Assembly: GCA_002989075.1 (NCBI GenBank)
Contig: PSQN01000003.1
Coordinates: 1,360,865-1,424,864, forward strand
DNA length: 64,000 nt
Direction: 5' to 3'
Origin: Arthonia radiata
Taxonomy: Eukaryota; Ascomycota; Arthoniomycetes; Arthoniales; Arthoniaceae
In this document: piece after piece, positions 31,625 through 45,206 of the stretch
Layout of the letters: every line of letters starts with the position of its first letter
How positions within the stretch are numbered: the stretch's first letter is position 1
Position numbers and translations under genes: made by a program
The notes under the pieces: model-generated
What the model was told of the DNA's origin: nothing
The model's input: the letters and a program-made list of their open reading frames with translations, nothing else
Database searches by the model: none

Positions 31625-32779
31625 ATGGCCCCGCAAATCAAACAAGATCTCAACCGATCAGGATGGGAGACCACAGACATGCCCTCCGTCTGCGAGCGGT
31701 GTCTGCCCGACAATCCCTACGTACAAATGATCAAAGAAGACTATGGCTCCGAATGCAAAGTCTGCACACGACCCTTCACACTCTTCAAATGGAAAGCCGA
31801 CCGCAACGCACGACAGAAGCGCACAATCATCTGCTTGACCTGCGCGCGATTAAAAAACTGCTGTCAATGCTGCATGCTGGACCTACACTTCGGACTGCCC
31901 ATCACGATCCGAGACCAAGCGCTCAAGATGATTGCGCCGGGGCCAGGCAGCTCAATCAACCGCGAATATTACGCACAAAATAATGAGAAGGAGATCGAAG
32001 AAGGTCGGGGAGCATTAGAGGCGTACGACAAGACGGATGAGAAGGCTATGGATTTGCTAAAGAAGCTGGCGGACAGCCAGCCGTATTCACGGAAGAGAAG
32101 GATAGAAGAGGACGTCGAAGGCAAGGATATGAAGGCGCTACCAGCGCCCGAGAGCATGCGGGAAGGAAGTAGTCCTGCCAACACAAGCTATGAAGGCGAG
32201 AAGAGACAGCGTACAGGCGGCAGCGGCGCAGCTCGTGGTGGTCGAGGAGGAGCGGCAGGCAAAGGCGGTCGTGCATTTCCATCTGCTCAACAAGTTCCGC
32301 CCAGTGAGGCGGATTGGCAACCACCAGGCGACCGAAACATCAAATCCCTCTTCCTCATCGGCGTGGAGGACGACCTGCCCGAGTACAGCATCCGAGAGTT
32401 CTTCGACAAATACGGCAAGCTTCAGTCCGTCATCTGTTCACATCGAGCGCACTGCGCATTCATCAACTACCAGAAGCGCGAGGACGCTGAGACCGCTGCA
32501 GAGGCGTGTCGCGGGAAGGCCATCATTCGAGGGTGTCCGCTCAGAGTAACGTGGGGTCGACCGAAGCAGCTTGACACCACGGACCGAGAGCAGAGAATCG
32601 CGAACGCGAGAGAAGGAAGGGCTGTTGCGCAGCCGAGGAGAAAGCCGCTGCCGGGCGCATCTGACAGCGCTGGAGCACTGTCGGCTGAGAATGGTGAGGG
32701 CGACGACTTGGACGGTCTTGCAGCGATGCCACCACCGGGTCAGGACGACGTTAATTACGCCAGTCTGGCTGGAGATTGA
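31625..32779 (+). CDS. SLT11: Pre-mRNA splicing factor Slt11/Ecm2 (RBM22 family)
   Basis: Single exon, 384 aa, from the first ATG. The N-terminal half has the Slt11 zinc-binding arrays: CERCLPDNPYVQMI, ECKVCTRPFTLFKWK and CLTCARLKNCCQCCMLDL. After a Lys/Glu-rich linker and a Gly/Arg-rich stretch comes one RRM (about 237-317), with RNP-like LFLIGVED and HCAFINYQ. This is the layout of yeast Ecm2/Slt11 and human RBM22, which bind U6 and the pre-mRNA near the spliceosome active site. The C-terminal tail is low-complexity. Confidence 0.93.
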   Translation: MAPQIKQDLNRSGWETTDMPSVCERCLPDNPYVQMIKEDYGSECKVCTRPFTLFKWKADRNARQKRTIICLTCARLKNCCQCCMLDLHFGLPITIRDQALKMIAPGPGSSINREYYAQNNEKEIEEGRGALEAYDKTDEKAMDLLKKLADSQPYSRKRRIEEDVEGKDMKALPAPESMREGSSPANTSYEGEKRQRTGGSGAARGGRGGAAGKGGRAFPSAQQVPPSEADWQPPGDRNIKSLFLIGVEDDLPEYSIREFFDKYGKLQSVICSHRAHCAFINYQKREDAETAAEACRGKAIIRGCPLRVTWGRPKQLDTTDREQRIANAREGRAVAQPRRKPLPGASDSAGALSAENGEGDDLDGLAAMPPPGQDDVNYASLAGD

Positions 32780-32897
32780 GATCAAGGCTGTTGGCAATTT
32801 GTCCGTTTACACAGCGCGGCGTTGGGTGGTGTGGTACTGAGTGGACACTCAGGTGCGTGCGTGTGAATGATAGACAGCAATCAATGCTATGTTACGT

Positions 32898-33335
32898 TCA
32901 GGCTGGCTTCTCCTCTAGCTTCTGTCCTGCCATCTTAGCGGTGTCGTTGTCCCCTCGTTCTGTGTGTTCGTGTATTCGAAGTTCTGCATGCCGGTTAGTC
33001 TTTCTGACGCCCCTTCTGGATTCTTCATACACACTGTATCTGTCACCGCTGCTCCCCTCTTCACCTTGGACAACGTTTTCTCTCAGTATACGCGCAACGT
33101 CTTCCGCATGCTGTATTCCCTTTTCGAACTCCTCGCTTCCTTGCGTCAGGCTCCGCGCTTGCTCGAAGGCTTGACGTGTTTGTAAGCGTGCGCCTTGGAG
33201 CATACGCATGTCCTCTAATGCTTGTCAGCACCTTTGATACAACGTGCAGGATCTAGAGATCGTACCTCGAAACGCGATTGTTGCGGAGCGGAGGACATGC
33301 CGGTAGCTTCTCAGTGCTACCTCGCGTGTCGACAT
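32898..33335 (-). CDS. MZM1: Mitochondrial LYR protein Mzm1 (complex III Rip1 assembly)
   Basis: Exons 33335-33266 and 33214-32898 give 128 aa. The 51 bp intron has donor GTACGA, branch CTGAC and acceptor TAG. The reading starts MSTREVALRSYRHVLRSATI, with the LYR-like motif RSYRHVLR, and continues EFEKGIQHAEDVARILRENV and, near the end, LRIHEHTERGDND. In the family, Mzm1 is a matrix chaperone that holds the Rieske protein Rip1 before its insertion in complex III, and affects matrix zinc. Length is typical (about 110-130 aa). The gene stands head-to-head with ZUO1. Confidence 0.88.
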
Positions 33336-33551
33336 TAGTATGATGGTACGAATTTGAAACCGCCTTTACACCGAGCCGATGAGTTCCAATCTCATGCACC
33401 GTATGCAGGTCACAGGTGCAGACGGTGTCGTCTCTGAGCACGGGCCACATCAGCTAGGAGTAGTGCGTGCCGCGCCGATTTCAAACCGTCTTTTTTCCTG
33501 GCAAAAACCGATGTTGCAATAATTCTCAATTTGGTCTGAAACACACTCAAG
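33336..33551. promoter_or_regulatory. Divergent promoter of MZM1 and ZUO1
   Basis: Only 216 bp separate the two ATGs, so the leaders and both core promoters are shared or adjoining. No motif was pinned. Confidence 0.5.
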
Positions 33552-35023
33552 ATGGCCAAAATCGAAGCCATAAGCCTACCCTCCATTCCAGATGGCTGGT
33601 CAGGCGAGAACAACTTCAAAGCCGTGGGCAAGCTGTCCGTCGCAACCCAGCGCAACATCGAGCCCGTCGGCGCACACTTCCTCTCTGAGGCTCGCCGCGT
33701 ACGTTCACGCGATGCATAGCTCACAGGACACGGAGATGCTAATACAAAATATATAGAAACGTCACAAGCGGACATTCTCAGAAGACGAGCGCATCCAAGC
33801 CCAAGAAAAGGTCAAGAAGATCGAAACCGACGATGACGGCGAGATCAGCGAGCCTGAGAATCCGTTGATGCTGCAGCGAGATGCTAAGGACTGGAAGGTG
33901 CGTAGTTCCGCTCCGTTGTCTTCATTACCGTTCTCCTTTTGAACCACACCAGAGCCACCACTGACGCACCCTTCAACAGGCCCAAGACCACTACGCCGTC
34001 CTCGGCATAACCCGCTACCGCCACCGCGCCACCCCAGATCAAATCAAGCGCGCCAACCGCAAAAAGGTGCTCAAGCACCATCCCGACAAGCGCGCCGCCT
34101 CCGGTAACCAAGAAGACGACTCCTTCTTCAAATGCATCCAAAAAGCCACCGAGATCCTGCTAGACCCCGTGAAGCGTCGTCAATACGACTCCGTAGACCC
34201 CGAAGCGGACGTCGAGGCGCCCTCCAAAAAAGAAACCAAAGCTGGGGACTTCTACAAGCTCTGGCGGCCGTTCTTCGAAGCCGAAGCCCGCTTCAGCAAG
34301 CAGGTGCCTGTGCCACAACTCGGCGGCGAAAGCAGTACCGAGGAGGAGGTGAAGAAGTTTTATGATTTCTGGTTTAATTTTGATTCATGGAGGAGCTTTG
34401 AGTATCTAGATGAGGACGTGCCGGACGATAGCGCGGATCGCGATCAGCGGCGGCATATTGAGCGGAAGAATCTGAATCAGCGGAAGAAGAAGAAGACGGA
34501 GGATACGGCGAGGTTCCTGAATCAGGTGGAGACTGCCCTGTCACTGGATCCGCGGATCGGAAAGTTCAAGAAGGAGGCGAGCGCAAAGAAGAACGCGAGG
34601 AGGAATGAGAGGGAGGCGGAGGAGAAGAAGCGGAAGGAGGAAGAGGCGAAGAGGAAAGAGGAGCAGGAGCGGTTAGAGAAGGAGAAGGAGGAGGCGGATA
34701 AGGCCGCAAGAGCTGAGGGCAGGAAGGCCAAGGAGGCGGCGAAGAATGCGGTCAAGAAGAATAAGCGTGTCGTGAGGAACGCGGCGAAGGATGCGAATTA
34801 CTTCGTTGAGGGGACACCGGGGCCGGCGGTGATTGATAAGGTGCTCAATGATGTCGACGCGTTGATCGCGAAGGTCGATCCCGACGAGCTGCAGGCTTTG
34901 ACCGGGAAGCTGAGCGGTGAGAAGGATAAGTTGATAATCAAGCAGCTGTATGGTGGGGAGGTCAAGAGGCTCGTGGAGGCTGGGAAGGCCAAGGAGGGCG
35001 AGATGAAGAGTTTTATCGACTGA
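33552..35023 (+). CDS. ZUO1: Zuotin, ribosome-associated J-protein
   Basis: Exons 33552-33698, 33757-33897 and 33980-35023 (443 aa); donors are GTACGT and GTGCGT. All exons end on whole codons. With Ssz1 zuotin forms the ribosome-associated complex, which stimulates Ssb Hsp70 at the tunnel exit. The J-domain begins DHYAVLGITRYRHRATPDQI with HPD at 130-132. Then come the zuotin homology domain (FYDFWFNFDSWRSFEYLDED), a long charged helix (about 265-350, Glu/Lys/Arg-rich) and a C-terminal four-helix-like domain. Length agrees with yeast Zuo1 (433 aa). Confidence 0.95.
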
Positions 35024-35571
35024 GTGGTGAAGCCTGCTTATGGTGGTCTTGCATACGACGCTATTATAGACATAGAACGGAACCTATCCTGCATTAGAAA
35101 CTCTTCCATTGCTTACATTGCTGCTAACGGCTAGCAGTTGACGAGCTGGGCATAGATATCGTTTCATGGGTTTTTGTGCTGTAGACTTCACCTGTAACGC
35201 CAAAGCAGCAGGGTCTGTGAGAGTGGCATACGTGTTAATTGAACGATAGCACAGCACTCTCTCAGTCTTACAATGATGGCAATTTTACTTCCGGCGATCG
35301 CCATTCTCTGGCGTAGTATGTTTTGTGACTGCATGACCAAGCCTTCAGCAGGTAGATTGCTGAAGGTTCATGACACTTATATGATTAGCTAGTACATCAA
35401 GTGGTGGCACGTTTGAAAGAGCGTGGCTGGAGCAGTCTCAAGTCGACCTGATAGATCGGAGGAATATTTTGAGGAATCCAAGGCTGCTATTCCCGCCTTC
35501 GCATTCTGTACAATTGGCTTCTGTACCGTGGTAGCCTTCTCTTGTAGTCTTACACCACAATATAGTATAAC
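35024..35571. other. Convergent intergenic region
   Basis: Between the 3' ends of ZUO1 (+) and the PPR gene (-). It should contain both terminators. Nothing else recognised. Confidence 0.5.
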
Positions 35572-37896
35572 TCACCCACTCGCGGCAGCTCGCTGTAGTC
35601 TGTGGCCCTGCACGGTTTCAGTGACACCCTCCCGCCATGCATCCTTCTCCCTGTCATTCGATACAGACCTAACCACCTTCTCCTCAGACTGCTTTTCTCT
35701 GACCGGCACGGACTGAACGCCCCTCCACCCTCTGCTATGCACAGCCCTCTTCACACCACGCTCATGTTGCCTCTGTACAAAAGCCTGCAACTTTTTTTTC
35801 CTTCCAATAAACTCAGCCTTGTCGCCAGATTGAAGACCCATCTCCCGCTCTCGGCCCTGACACAGCGCAACTACACGATCGTACATCGCGATCATCCGCT
35901 TCATCAACGCGACCGACTCACTCCGCTCGCGCTTCACTTCGTCATTCCAGTCGGGTATGCTCTTGCCCTTAGGGCGGCTTTTCGGATCCTGACCGAAATT
36001 GATCATCGACTTCAAGGCGACGGTTCCGGGCTCGAGACGAGAGAGGGCGCGTAGCTGGATCTTCACGGCTGTACGCAGATTCTCGAGGCCGTCGGAGCCA
36101 ACGCCAGATGTGCTTTCAGGCGGTTTCTTCTCAATGACATTTGCGACGTTGTTTACTGTGTCGATGTAGAGGCCGAGGGTCTTAGCGCCGGGCTCGCTGA
36201 GGCGTTGAAGTGCCATATCGAGCACCTTGCCCGCCGCGTTGACAGCAGACAAGTTGCGACTGTCGCGGGCGCAGGCAGCCATGGCGATCGCGAAGGTCTT
36301 CTTGGCGGGTTTGATCCTGGCCGCGGGGAGATCGTCACGCAGAAGCTCGACGACTTCAGCTGATGAATGGGATTGCCGGAGGATGCGGAGACGCATGTGC
36401 AGGTTGTCGAGATCAGGAATGACTGCGTTATTTGTGGGATCTGTGATCAGCTCCCAGTATTGGCTTGCTGGCTTCTTTGCGGCCATTTTCAGGCACGCCT
36501 CGAGAAGCAGTGAAAGAGTTGAGTTGGAGGGGCGAGCAAAAGCGTGCATTTGAGATTTGCGGACAGCCGGCGATTGAGTGGACTGGTTCGCACTGCTGGA
36601 TGAGCCGAAGGTGTTTGCGCCTGGAGGAGAGGCTTTTGAGTCAAACTCGGGGCTTGTGTCAGCTCTGCCATCAATGCCTGCCTCTAGCGCCTTGTCTTTT
36701 GGTGTATTTGTAGCCCGTATACGCGGAAGGGGGAGCTCACGGCGAGCTTCAGTGCCAAGTGATGGTATAACTCTGGGTATGCCCATGGTTTGCTCAACCA
36801 GAGAAAGCACGTCATCCCAATCGCGCGGACGGCTACTGACCAGCAATAGTCGGCCCATAGAGCATGTGAGCTCCTCGTCGATCTTGATGTCGCCCGCTCG
36901 CCATCGCTGTACGACCAGCTCCCAGAGTCGCCGGCCCTGAACAACTGCTTCATCTTTCCTTCGTGAGATAACTTCGTTCGAATCTTCTTCGGGTATCCCT
37001 CCAGTCAACGCATTGTAGCGCAAATTGTTCAAAATTGTCGTGAATGTCCAGTGGTCAGCAGCATGCGGTCCTTTCTCAGGCAGCCTGCTCGCAATGTCCC
37101 AGAGGCTATCCATGTCGTTCGCTCTAGCGCAGACTTTCAGCACAGCGTTGGTATGCCTAATCGTGGGTGCGACCTTGTTCCCTGCCGCCGACATCGAATG
37201 ATATAGCGAAAGCGCGCGCCCGAGGCTGTGAGGGTGCTGCGCATGGTCTGCGAGGCCACGCAGAAGAAGTAGGTATGTATAGCTATCAGGCTTTTGCCCC
37301 CGTTTCTTCATCTCATTGTACAGTCCAAAAGCAGCTACCGTACGGCCTTGCTTCATGGACCAATCTATGCCTAGGGACCAGTGTTAATGTCTTCAATCTT
37401 CGAGAGTGTCGTGATCTGACAAGCACTTACAATGATTGAATGAAATTGTGTTGGCAATAGATCGGCTGGAAAGTCTCACAAGCGCCAGTGCCTTCTCTGA
37501 ATCGCCTGAATCAAGAATGTGCTGAACTTGGTTGGCTAATTTGACTGATCCGTCATGTCAGCGTACAGGCTCTGCGTCCAGGATGTCGTACTCACGCGGA
37601 TCTGTTAGCCATTTGAGCTCTGACTTGAGGTCTGCCCTCTGCTTTTCGCTGAGCTCATCGACAGCAGATCCAGCTTTCGCCGTGCCCTCTAGGCGCAGCG
37701 CTTGCCGTGCAACCCTCTTCGACTCATTGTCGCGAGGTTGTAACTGGGTCGAATGACGCCGATTCCCTGTTATGGTTGATATTCGGGAGAGGAGGCGCGC
37801 TGAGATAGCACCCTCCTGCTGAGAACTATGACTGAACAAAAGAGCTCTCAAAGACCTTCTTAGACATGCAGCGCAGCCAAAAGACGTTATGGCCAT
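35572..37896 (-). CDS. Pentatricopeptide-repeat protein, probably mitochondrial
   Basis: Exons 37896-37596, 37544-37431 and 37370-35572 give 737 aa in phase; donors are GTGAGT and GTAAGT. The N-terminus (Arg/Ser-rich, few acids: MAITSFGCAACLRRSLRALL) fits a mitochondrial presequence. PPR-like helical pairs are visible, the clearest being GRTVAAFGLYNEMKKRGQKP followed by DSYTYLLLLRGLADHAQ. Others are degenerate. Such proteins bind organellar RNA; in fungi several act in mitochondrial rRNA or mRNA maturation. Which one this is cannot be told from sequence. For intron 2 a second AG six bases downstream is possible; the chosen acceptor gives HCIDWSMKQG. Confidence 0.78.
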
Positions 37897-38186
37897 GGAT
37901 GTATGTTTGAGATTAAAGGACGGTGGCAGGAAATGGATATCCGATCTCGTACGAGGCTAGTACTGATGCGGAAGGGGCCCGCTAGCTCCTGCCTCAAGGG
38001 CGAAAAAACAAAAATGTCGACCTTGCCATGCTTGCTTGTTCGCTCTGCCATCAACATCAACCAGATTCTCATCGTCCCTCGCTTGACAATCTGAAAATAA
38101 ATTCGCTATTCTGCATCATTCTTGCTTCACAGTGACGCTGATCTTGGTCAAACCCCCTCCTTTAGACTCGCCGCGCTCTCACTACG
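37897..38186. promoter_or_regulatory. Divergent promoter of the PPR gene and DBP2
   Basis: About 290 bp between outward-facing ATGs; no specific site identified. Confidence 0.45.
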
Positions 38187-40458
<2,272 letters not shown>

Positions 40459-41048
40459 TCATTGCCCCCAATCATTGATTGACGAAATGTCGCAGGATGG
40501 TCCGGAGGGAATACTGCGCCCATGGGACGTAGTCGCTGGTAGAGCGTTTAGACTCGGCCACCCTCGTCGCATCAGGTTCGGATCATGGCTTGTTTGCATT
40601 ATCGCGAGCATACACCCATCCAATGCATCACTCGAAAGTATCAGCATCGGCGTGACTGGAAATGGATGGGGACAAGGTTGCAATTTGCATTACCAAGAGC
40701 TGCAGATCAGATAGACATGATTTCAGGGCGTTAGTAGCAAAGGCGTTTGCTGGCATCGAGTCGAGATCGCGCTCTCAAAGAGACCTTTCACACGAGAACG
40801 CTTTAGAATCGAAACAAAATGTATGTTTGCACCAAAAGTCTCAAGCTGCGTTCAGATAAGCTGCAATCTTCAGTGATGTGAAAGCGAGTTCTCGTCTGGT
40901 GTCGATTCCAAGTTTGTAGACTTCTTCACCACACGAGTTTCAACAATTTGACACACGATTTACGTAACCTGCCCACATCTAAATTTTCTTGATGCAAATT
41001 GTATTAGAAATATATTGTACTTTAAAGATTTTGGGTTCTACGTTGCGT
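40459..41048. other. Intergenic, DBP2 3' flank
   Basis: No gene recognised between the DBP2 stop and the tRNA-like locus. Confidence 0.45.
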
Positions 41049-41186
41049 GGGCCGATGGCGCAGTATGTGTTTACACCTAACTGTACATCGCGGACAAATC
41101 CGCTGATACCCCACCCAGATGGTAGCGCGCAAGATTCCAGATCCGGAGTATCCTTGAGGTTGGGAGTTCAAATCTCCCTCGGCTCA
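41049..41186 (+). tRNA. tRNA-Trp(CCA)-like locus with a D-loop insertion; possibly a pseudogene
   Basis: The ends form a 7 bp acceptor stem (GGGCCGA at 41049-41055 with TCGGCTC at 41179-41185, one G-T pair) followed by A. The D-stem is GCGC (41058-41061) with GCGC (41125-41128). The T arm is GGGAG-TTCAAAT-CTCCC (41162-41178). The anticodon loop TTCCAGA carries CCA at 41137-41139, with a short intron after it as is usual in nuclear tRNA-Trp; the stem has one mismatch. T-runs at 41199-41202 and 41204-41208 are fit for RNA polymerase III termination. But the D-loop is about 63 nt instead of about 8: roughly 55 nt are inserted, at about 41064-41118. It splits the A box, so the gene may be dead or unusually processed. 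Confidence 0.6.
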
Positions 41187-43099
41187 GAATTATAAGCCTT
41201 TTCTTTTTGCGATTTTGGTGCCATATTTGGTTACGGGGACTTCGCACTCGACTCGAGTGCTCTTTTAATTGATCGTAGTTCGCTACAATCTCTATTTTCT
41301 ATGTGTTTCACGAGCTTGCCGTGCTTTGCACAGAGCCAACGAAACATTAGCACAGCCTGCACGAGAAACAGATAATGTTACTCTATTTACAAAAGACATG
41401 CTACGCCAGCTTTTCGTTGATATATGGACTGTTTGAAGACGATTCTCTTCCTGCGTGTAAGCTCAACATATCGGTCTTGTCGATACGGCAAGCGACACTG
41501 ACATGTACAGTACACTGGCCATGGACTCAGGACTCAGGACTCAGGAGATGTCAATCGCAATTGAAGCTAACGACTCCAAGTAGCTCGACTCGGCTTTTCG
41601 AGTTTGATGAGGATGATCCCCTGTTATTACAGACACAATTGCGGTGTGCATTATTGGTTTGACGATCCCACAGAAGAGGTTCAAACTCGGCAGCAGAGTC
41701 ATGGCAGTAGTGTCGATCTCACCCCTGGCGCAGGAATTTTAGCGCAATAAATGCCGTGCGTGGTGCCCGGCACCTACGACTAGTGAGGGGGATCGTTGAC
41801 GCATCAAGACGACATGGAGAGCCCCTGATGTTCGCAGCTTGAGAAGAGCAGATTCGCGGGCCAGCACTAGACATGCGGGGGCGAGGCAGAGGTGATGGCG
41901 TTTTCGTGCGACCTGAGAGCAGTATGCGCAGATTTTGCGAAACGTATGACACGTCCATCGCCCGATCAAGCACCCAACAAGCAACAAAGAGGGTAGTCGG
42001 TGTGGAGAGGTGCCTCCTCGACAGCTGGGCCCTCCCCTCCCCACTTTTTAACGAGAGCTTCTGCCCACCACCGAGGGCAGCACATGCAGCGTCCTGCAGC
42101 TTGAGGAAGTGTCGTCGACATTTGCTTTCGGCGCTACGGAACTTTTGGGTTAATGCTCAGATTGGTGCAGATTAACGCCAAGCCCATTATCACGACCCTT
42201 AACGCATGTGCAGCTGCCCTTTTGAAGCGCGAAGGCGTCATCTTGCGCAGGTCGCATGCAAGGCTACGGAGCCTGGCCGCTTGCGGTGTGCCACTGTGCG
42301 TTCGCCCACATGCGTGGCTGGCCGTGCGCCCTGCAGGCTGCAGCTGCTAGGATCTCGTCTAACGGAGAGTACCAAGGGCGCGGGTGTCGTATTGTGATCA
42401 CTTGAATGTTCGCATCATTATTCCCATCCAGTGCTTCTTGCGACAGCGTGATTCTTCCGAGACATACATGTCCTCGATGCAATACGTACAGTTGCGCACA
42501 TCGGAAGGTTTCCAGCCTCTTTGCCGCCAATTTACGCTGACCCAACTCATCAAGCTGCATTCACTTCTTTAGATCGTGTGCCATCCTGCTTTAGGTGAAT
42601 GTCGGATGTTTGTAGTAGCTGAAAGGATTTCCGATAGCCATGATTTTTACCTGAACAATGCATCCCATATTTTCAACAGACGTGCTATGATAGACCTGGA
42701 GTGCCAGCGGAGAGTGTGCGGTCTGTTCAAGCTTTCCACACCCTCCCCTTGCCATGCGGCCCAAAGATTCTGTGGTCGGTGATAACTGTGACACAACCGC
42801 TAAGTGGTGGCCATGCTGGCTCGCGACAGTGGAGCAATGGAACGTGCTGGGTCAGATCTCACGCAAAACAATACGAAACGCCACATCTCTTGGTTGTCTG
42901 AGGTGTGCTCGAGCGCGCAGAGCTCGGATGAACCGAATGCTCACACTGTCTCGATCGTTCGTGTACAGTGAACAAATGTAGTCACGGTCTGGTGGAGGTT
43001 GAATTCCTTCTGTACTCGTCGAGCAGGCGTGCAGGCTAGCAGAGGGCGGCGCTAGTTTAGCGGTCACCAGATCTCACTAAGGACCTTAGTGCGCAATTC
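41187..43099. other. Gene-poor stretch
   Basis: Contains a small GGACTCA triple repeat near 41525-41545. Several ORFs of 60-100 codons overlap on both strands without support. I see no gene. Confidence 0.4.
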
Positions 43100-45206
43100 G
43101 AACTGTTACTAGCCCTTTTCGATATCTCAAACTTGATACTCTTGCTCTGCCAAATTTGTGCACGACATCGACGACGTGAACAGCGAAGACGCAGTCGCGA
43201 CGAAGTGTGGAGATGCCACGAATTCTGGGACACTTCCGGAGCCCCCAGCGACATCCGAGCGCGCGCCTTTCCCCCGCTCTCACCGCAACGGACGCACAAA
43301 TACCACCCCGTCACAAACTTCCTTCTTTCTTCTTTCTCGCCCACTTTGTCAGCTCACGTCTTCGCAAGTCACGCATCTCGCCTGACAAAGCCCAGAACAT
43401 CAAAGTCTTCCCAGCTTCGTCACAACGGAGAGCTCCTCGTCAGCGCAGCTCTGCGTTGTTGTCAGCGCTCCAACCCAACAGCGACCGTGGTCCACAGGAG
43501 ATTATTGGCACGCGCGTTCACACCTTCCTCTTCCCAGTCAAAGAGTTTGAGCCTATCGACTCCTCATCAAGCTCAGGTATCACTGCGAAACCAACGCTGA
43601 GTCGTCGACACATTGCCGCACACATCAGTGACCCTTGACAAATTTCAAAAACGCGTTCTGCTATCTCCTCGGAAGGACGTCGTACTTCCGGCCTGCCCTC
43701 TGAGATTCCCGCGCGTAAGCTCTACAAGCAGCCAACGTCTTCGATTGTGCTATCTCTAGACTCACCAGAGATTGACCGCTCTGTCGATTACGTACAGAAG
43801 CAGCACACGATACATTCAACCGTTGCAGTGGGTTGCTTGAACGCCAAAACCTAAATTGCCCGAGTCGCGTCACCGCTTCGAAGGCGAGCGCGCCCGCTGG
43901 GTTCTTCCATCGCAAAGCACGGACAGCTCCATCTACGGCAACACCCTCAGGACGTTTTGCCAAAGCAGTCCAGATCTCCACCCACCTCTAGCCACCTTCG
44001 TCGTGTTGAATCCATCACGAACGCGAAAGTTCTCACCCCAGATTCGCCTCTCCTCGAGCATCCACAATAACCTCGGGGCAAAAAAAATACAAGTGGCGCG
44101 TCTGACAACAACGAGTGTGATTGGTGACTCAATACCGACACTCAGATCAAGCAAAGACATTGGCCAGCAGCAAAGGCTTTACCAGGCTGCTCGACCAATT
44201 GCAAGCCGTGTTGACCTCGGGTCTTCGTTGGACTCGGCTCAAGCATCTGCCGGTATACATCCTCCAGCAGCCAGCAGGTACCTCGCCTACGTATCTGCAG
44301 ATTTCTGCGCGCTACAGCGACGGTTGTACACCTGCCCCATCTTGATGATCAACCTTGCATGAGGACATTTGAGAGTTCCCAGAGAAACGCGTGTTCTCAG
44401 GAGATTCCACCTCTAGCAAAGGTGATTATTACAACAAACCCGCCACCTCTGATTCGTGATTATTCTGCAACCCGCCCAAGCTTTTTTGAGTTTTTTACTC
44501 CTTGACCAAACATCGGATCCTTCCACCCACTATCTGGCGCCGTGGCACCCTAGACGCAAAACTTGGTCCTCTAGCATCGAGAAGCTACTCCTGGTCCCGC
44601 GCCCTCGCCCATTCTGTATCCTGGCGTCACCTTGACGTCGCTCGTTCGACAGCTCATTCGACAAAATCAATCTGGGTCAAGCTCCCAGGCAGGGATCTCC
44701 GCGTGACAACTCAACACCTCATCAAGCTTCAGCACGCGAGACGGTGACAGTCTCTTGTTGAAGGTCTCTGATCTCCCCTGAGCGAACAAATACGACCTAC
44801 ACATCCCACGCGGAGTCAGTGGCAGGTACTTGAATGTGACGCTACAGCATCATATTGCCCCATTGTCTGTCGATCGGCTTCGGCAACTCTAGCGGCCTTT
44901 ACTCCTTAATATATCTGTTGATCGCCCGTCCGACGGCGTCTCTTGGTGCCGAGGCTTTCTGCGACAACGAAGTGAGCTAGTCATCCGCGGCCTGTTGATC
45001 TGGTCATTGCATACCACGCTATCGCGTTTCTGCAGCTCAAAGAATAACAAGCCATCCCCCAATACATCCTGGCGCAGTCTCTGCCGCGTTGGTACTTAGC
45101 AGACGCCAGCTCTAGTCACATTCAATTTTACCGCAATTCTATACGCGCGCGCTGGTGCTAAGACGGGAAGACCGTCGACGGTATTTGTTTTGGCTCGCGT
45201 CCTAGC
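43100..45206 (+). other. Probable long leader region upstream of CON7
   Basis: The plus strand is rich in C and A or T runs as in fungal 5' UTRs, and CON7 begins at its right end. An ATG-initiated ORF of 141 codons (43213-43638) and shorter ones could be upstream ORFs. No conserved protein was recognised in it. Extent of the transcript is inferred, not seen. Confidence 0.4.
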
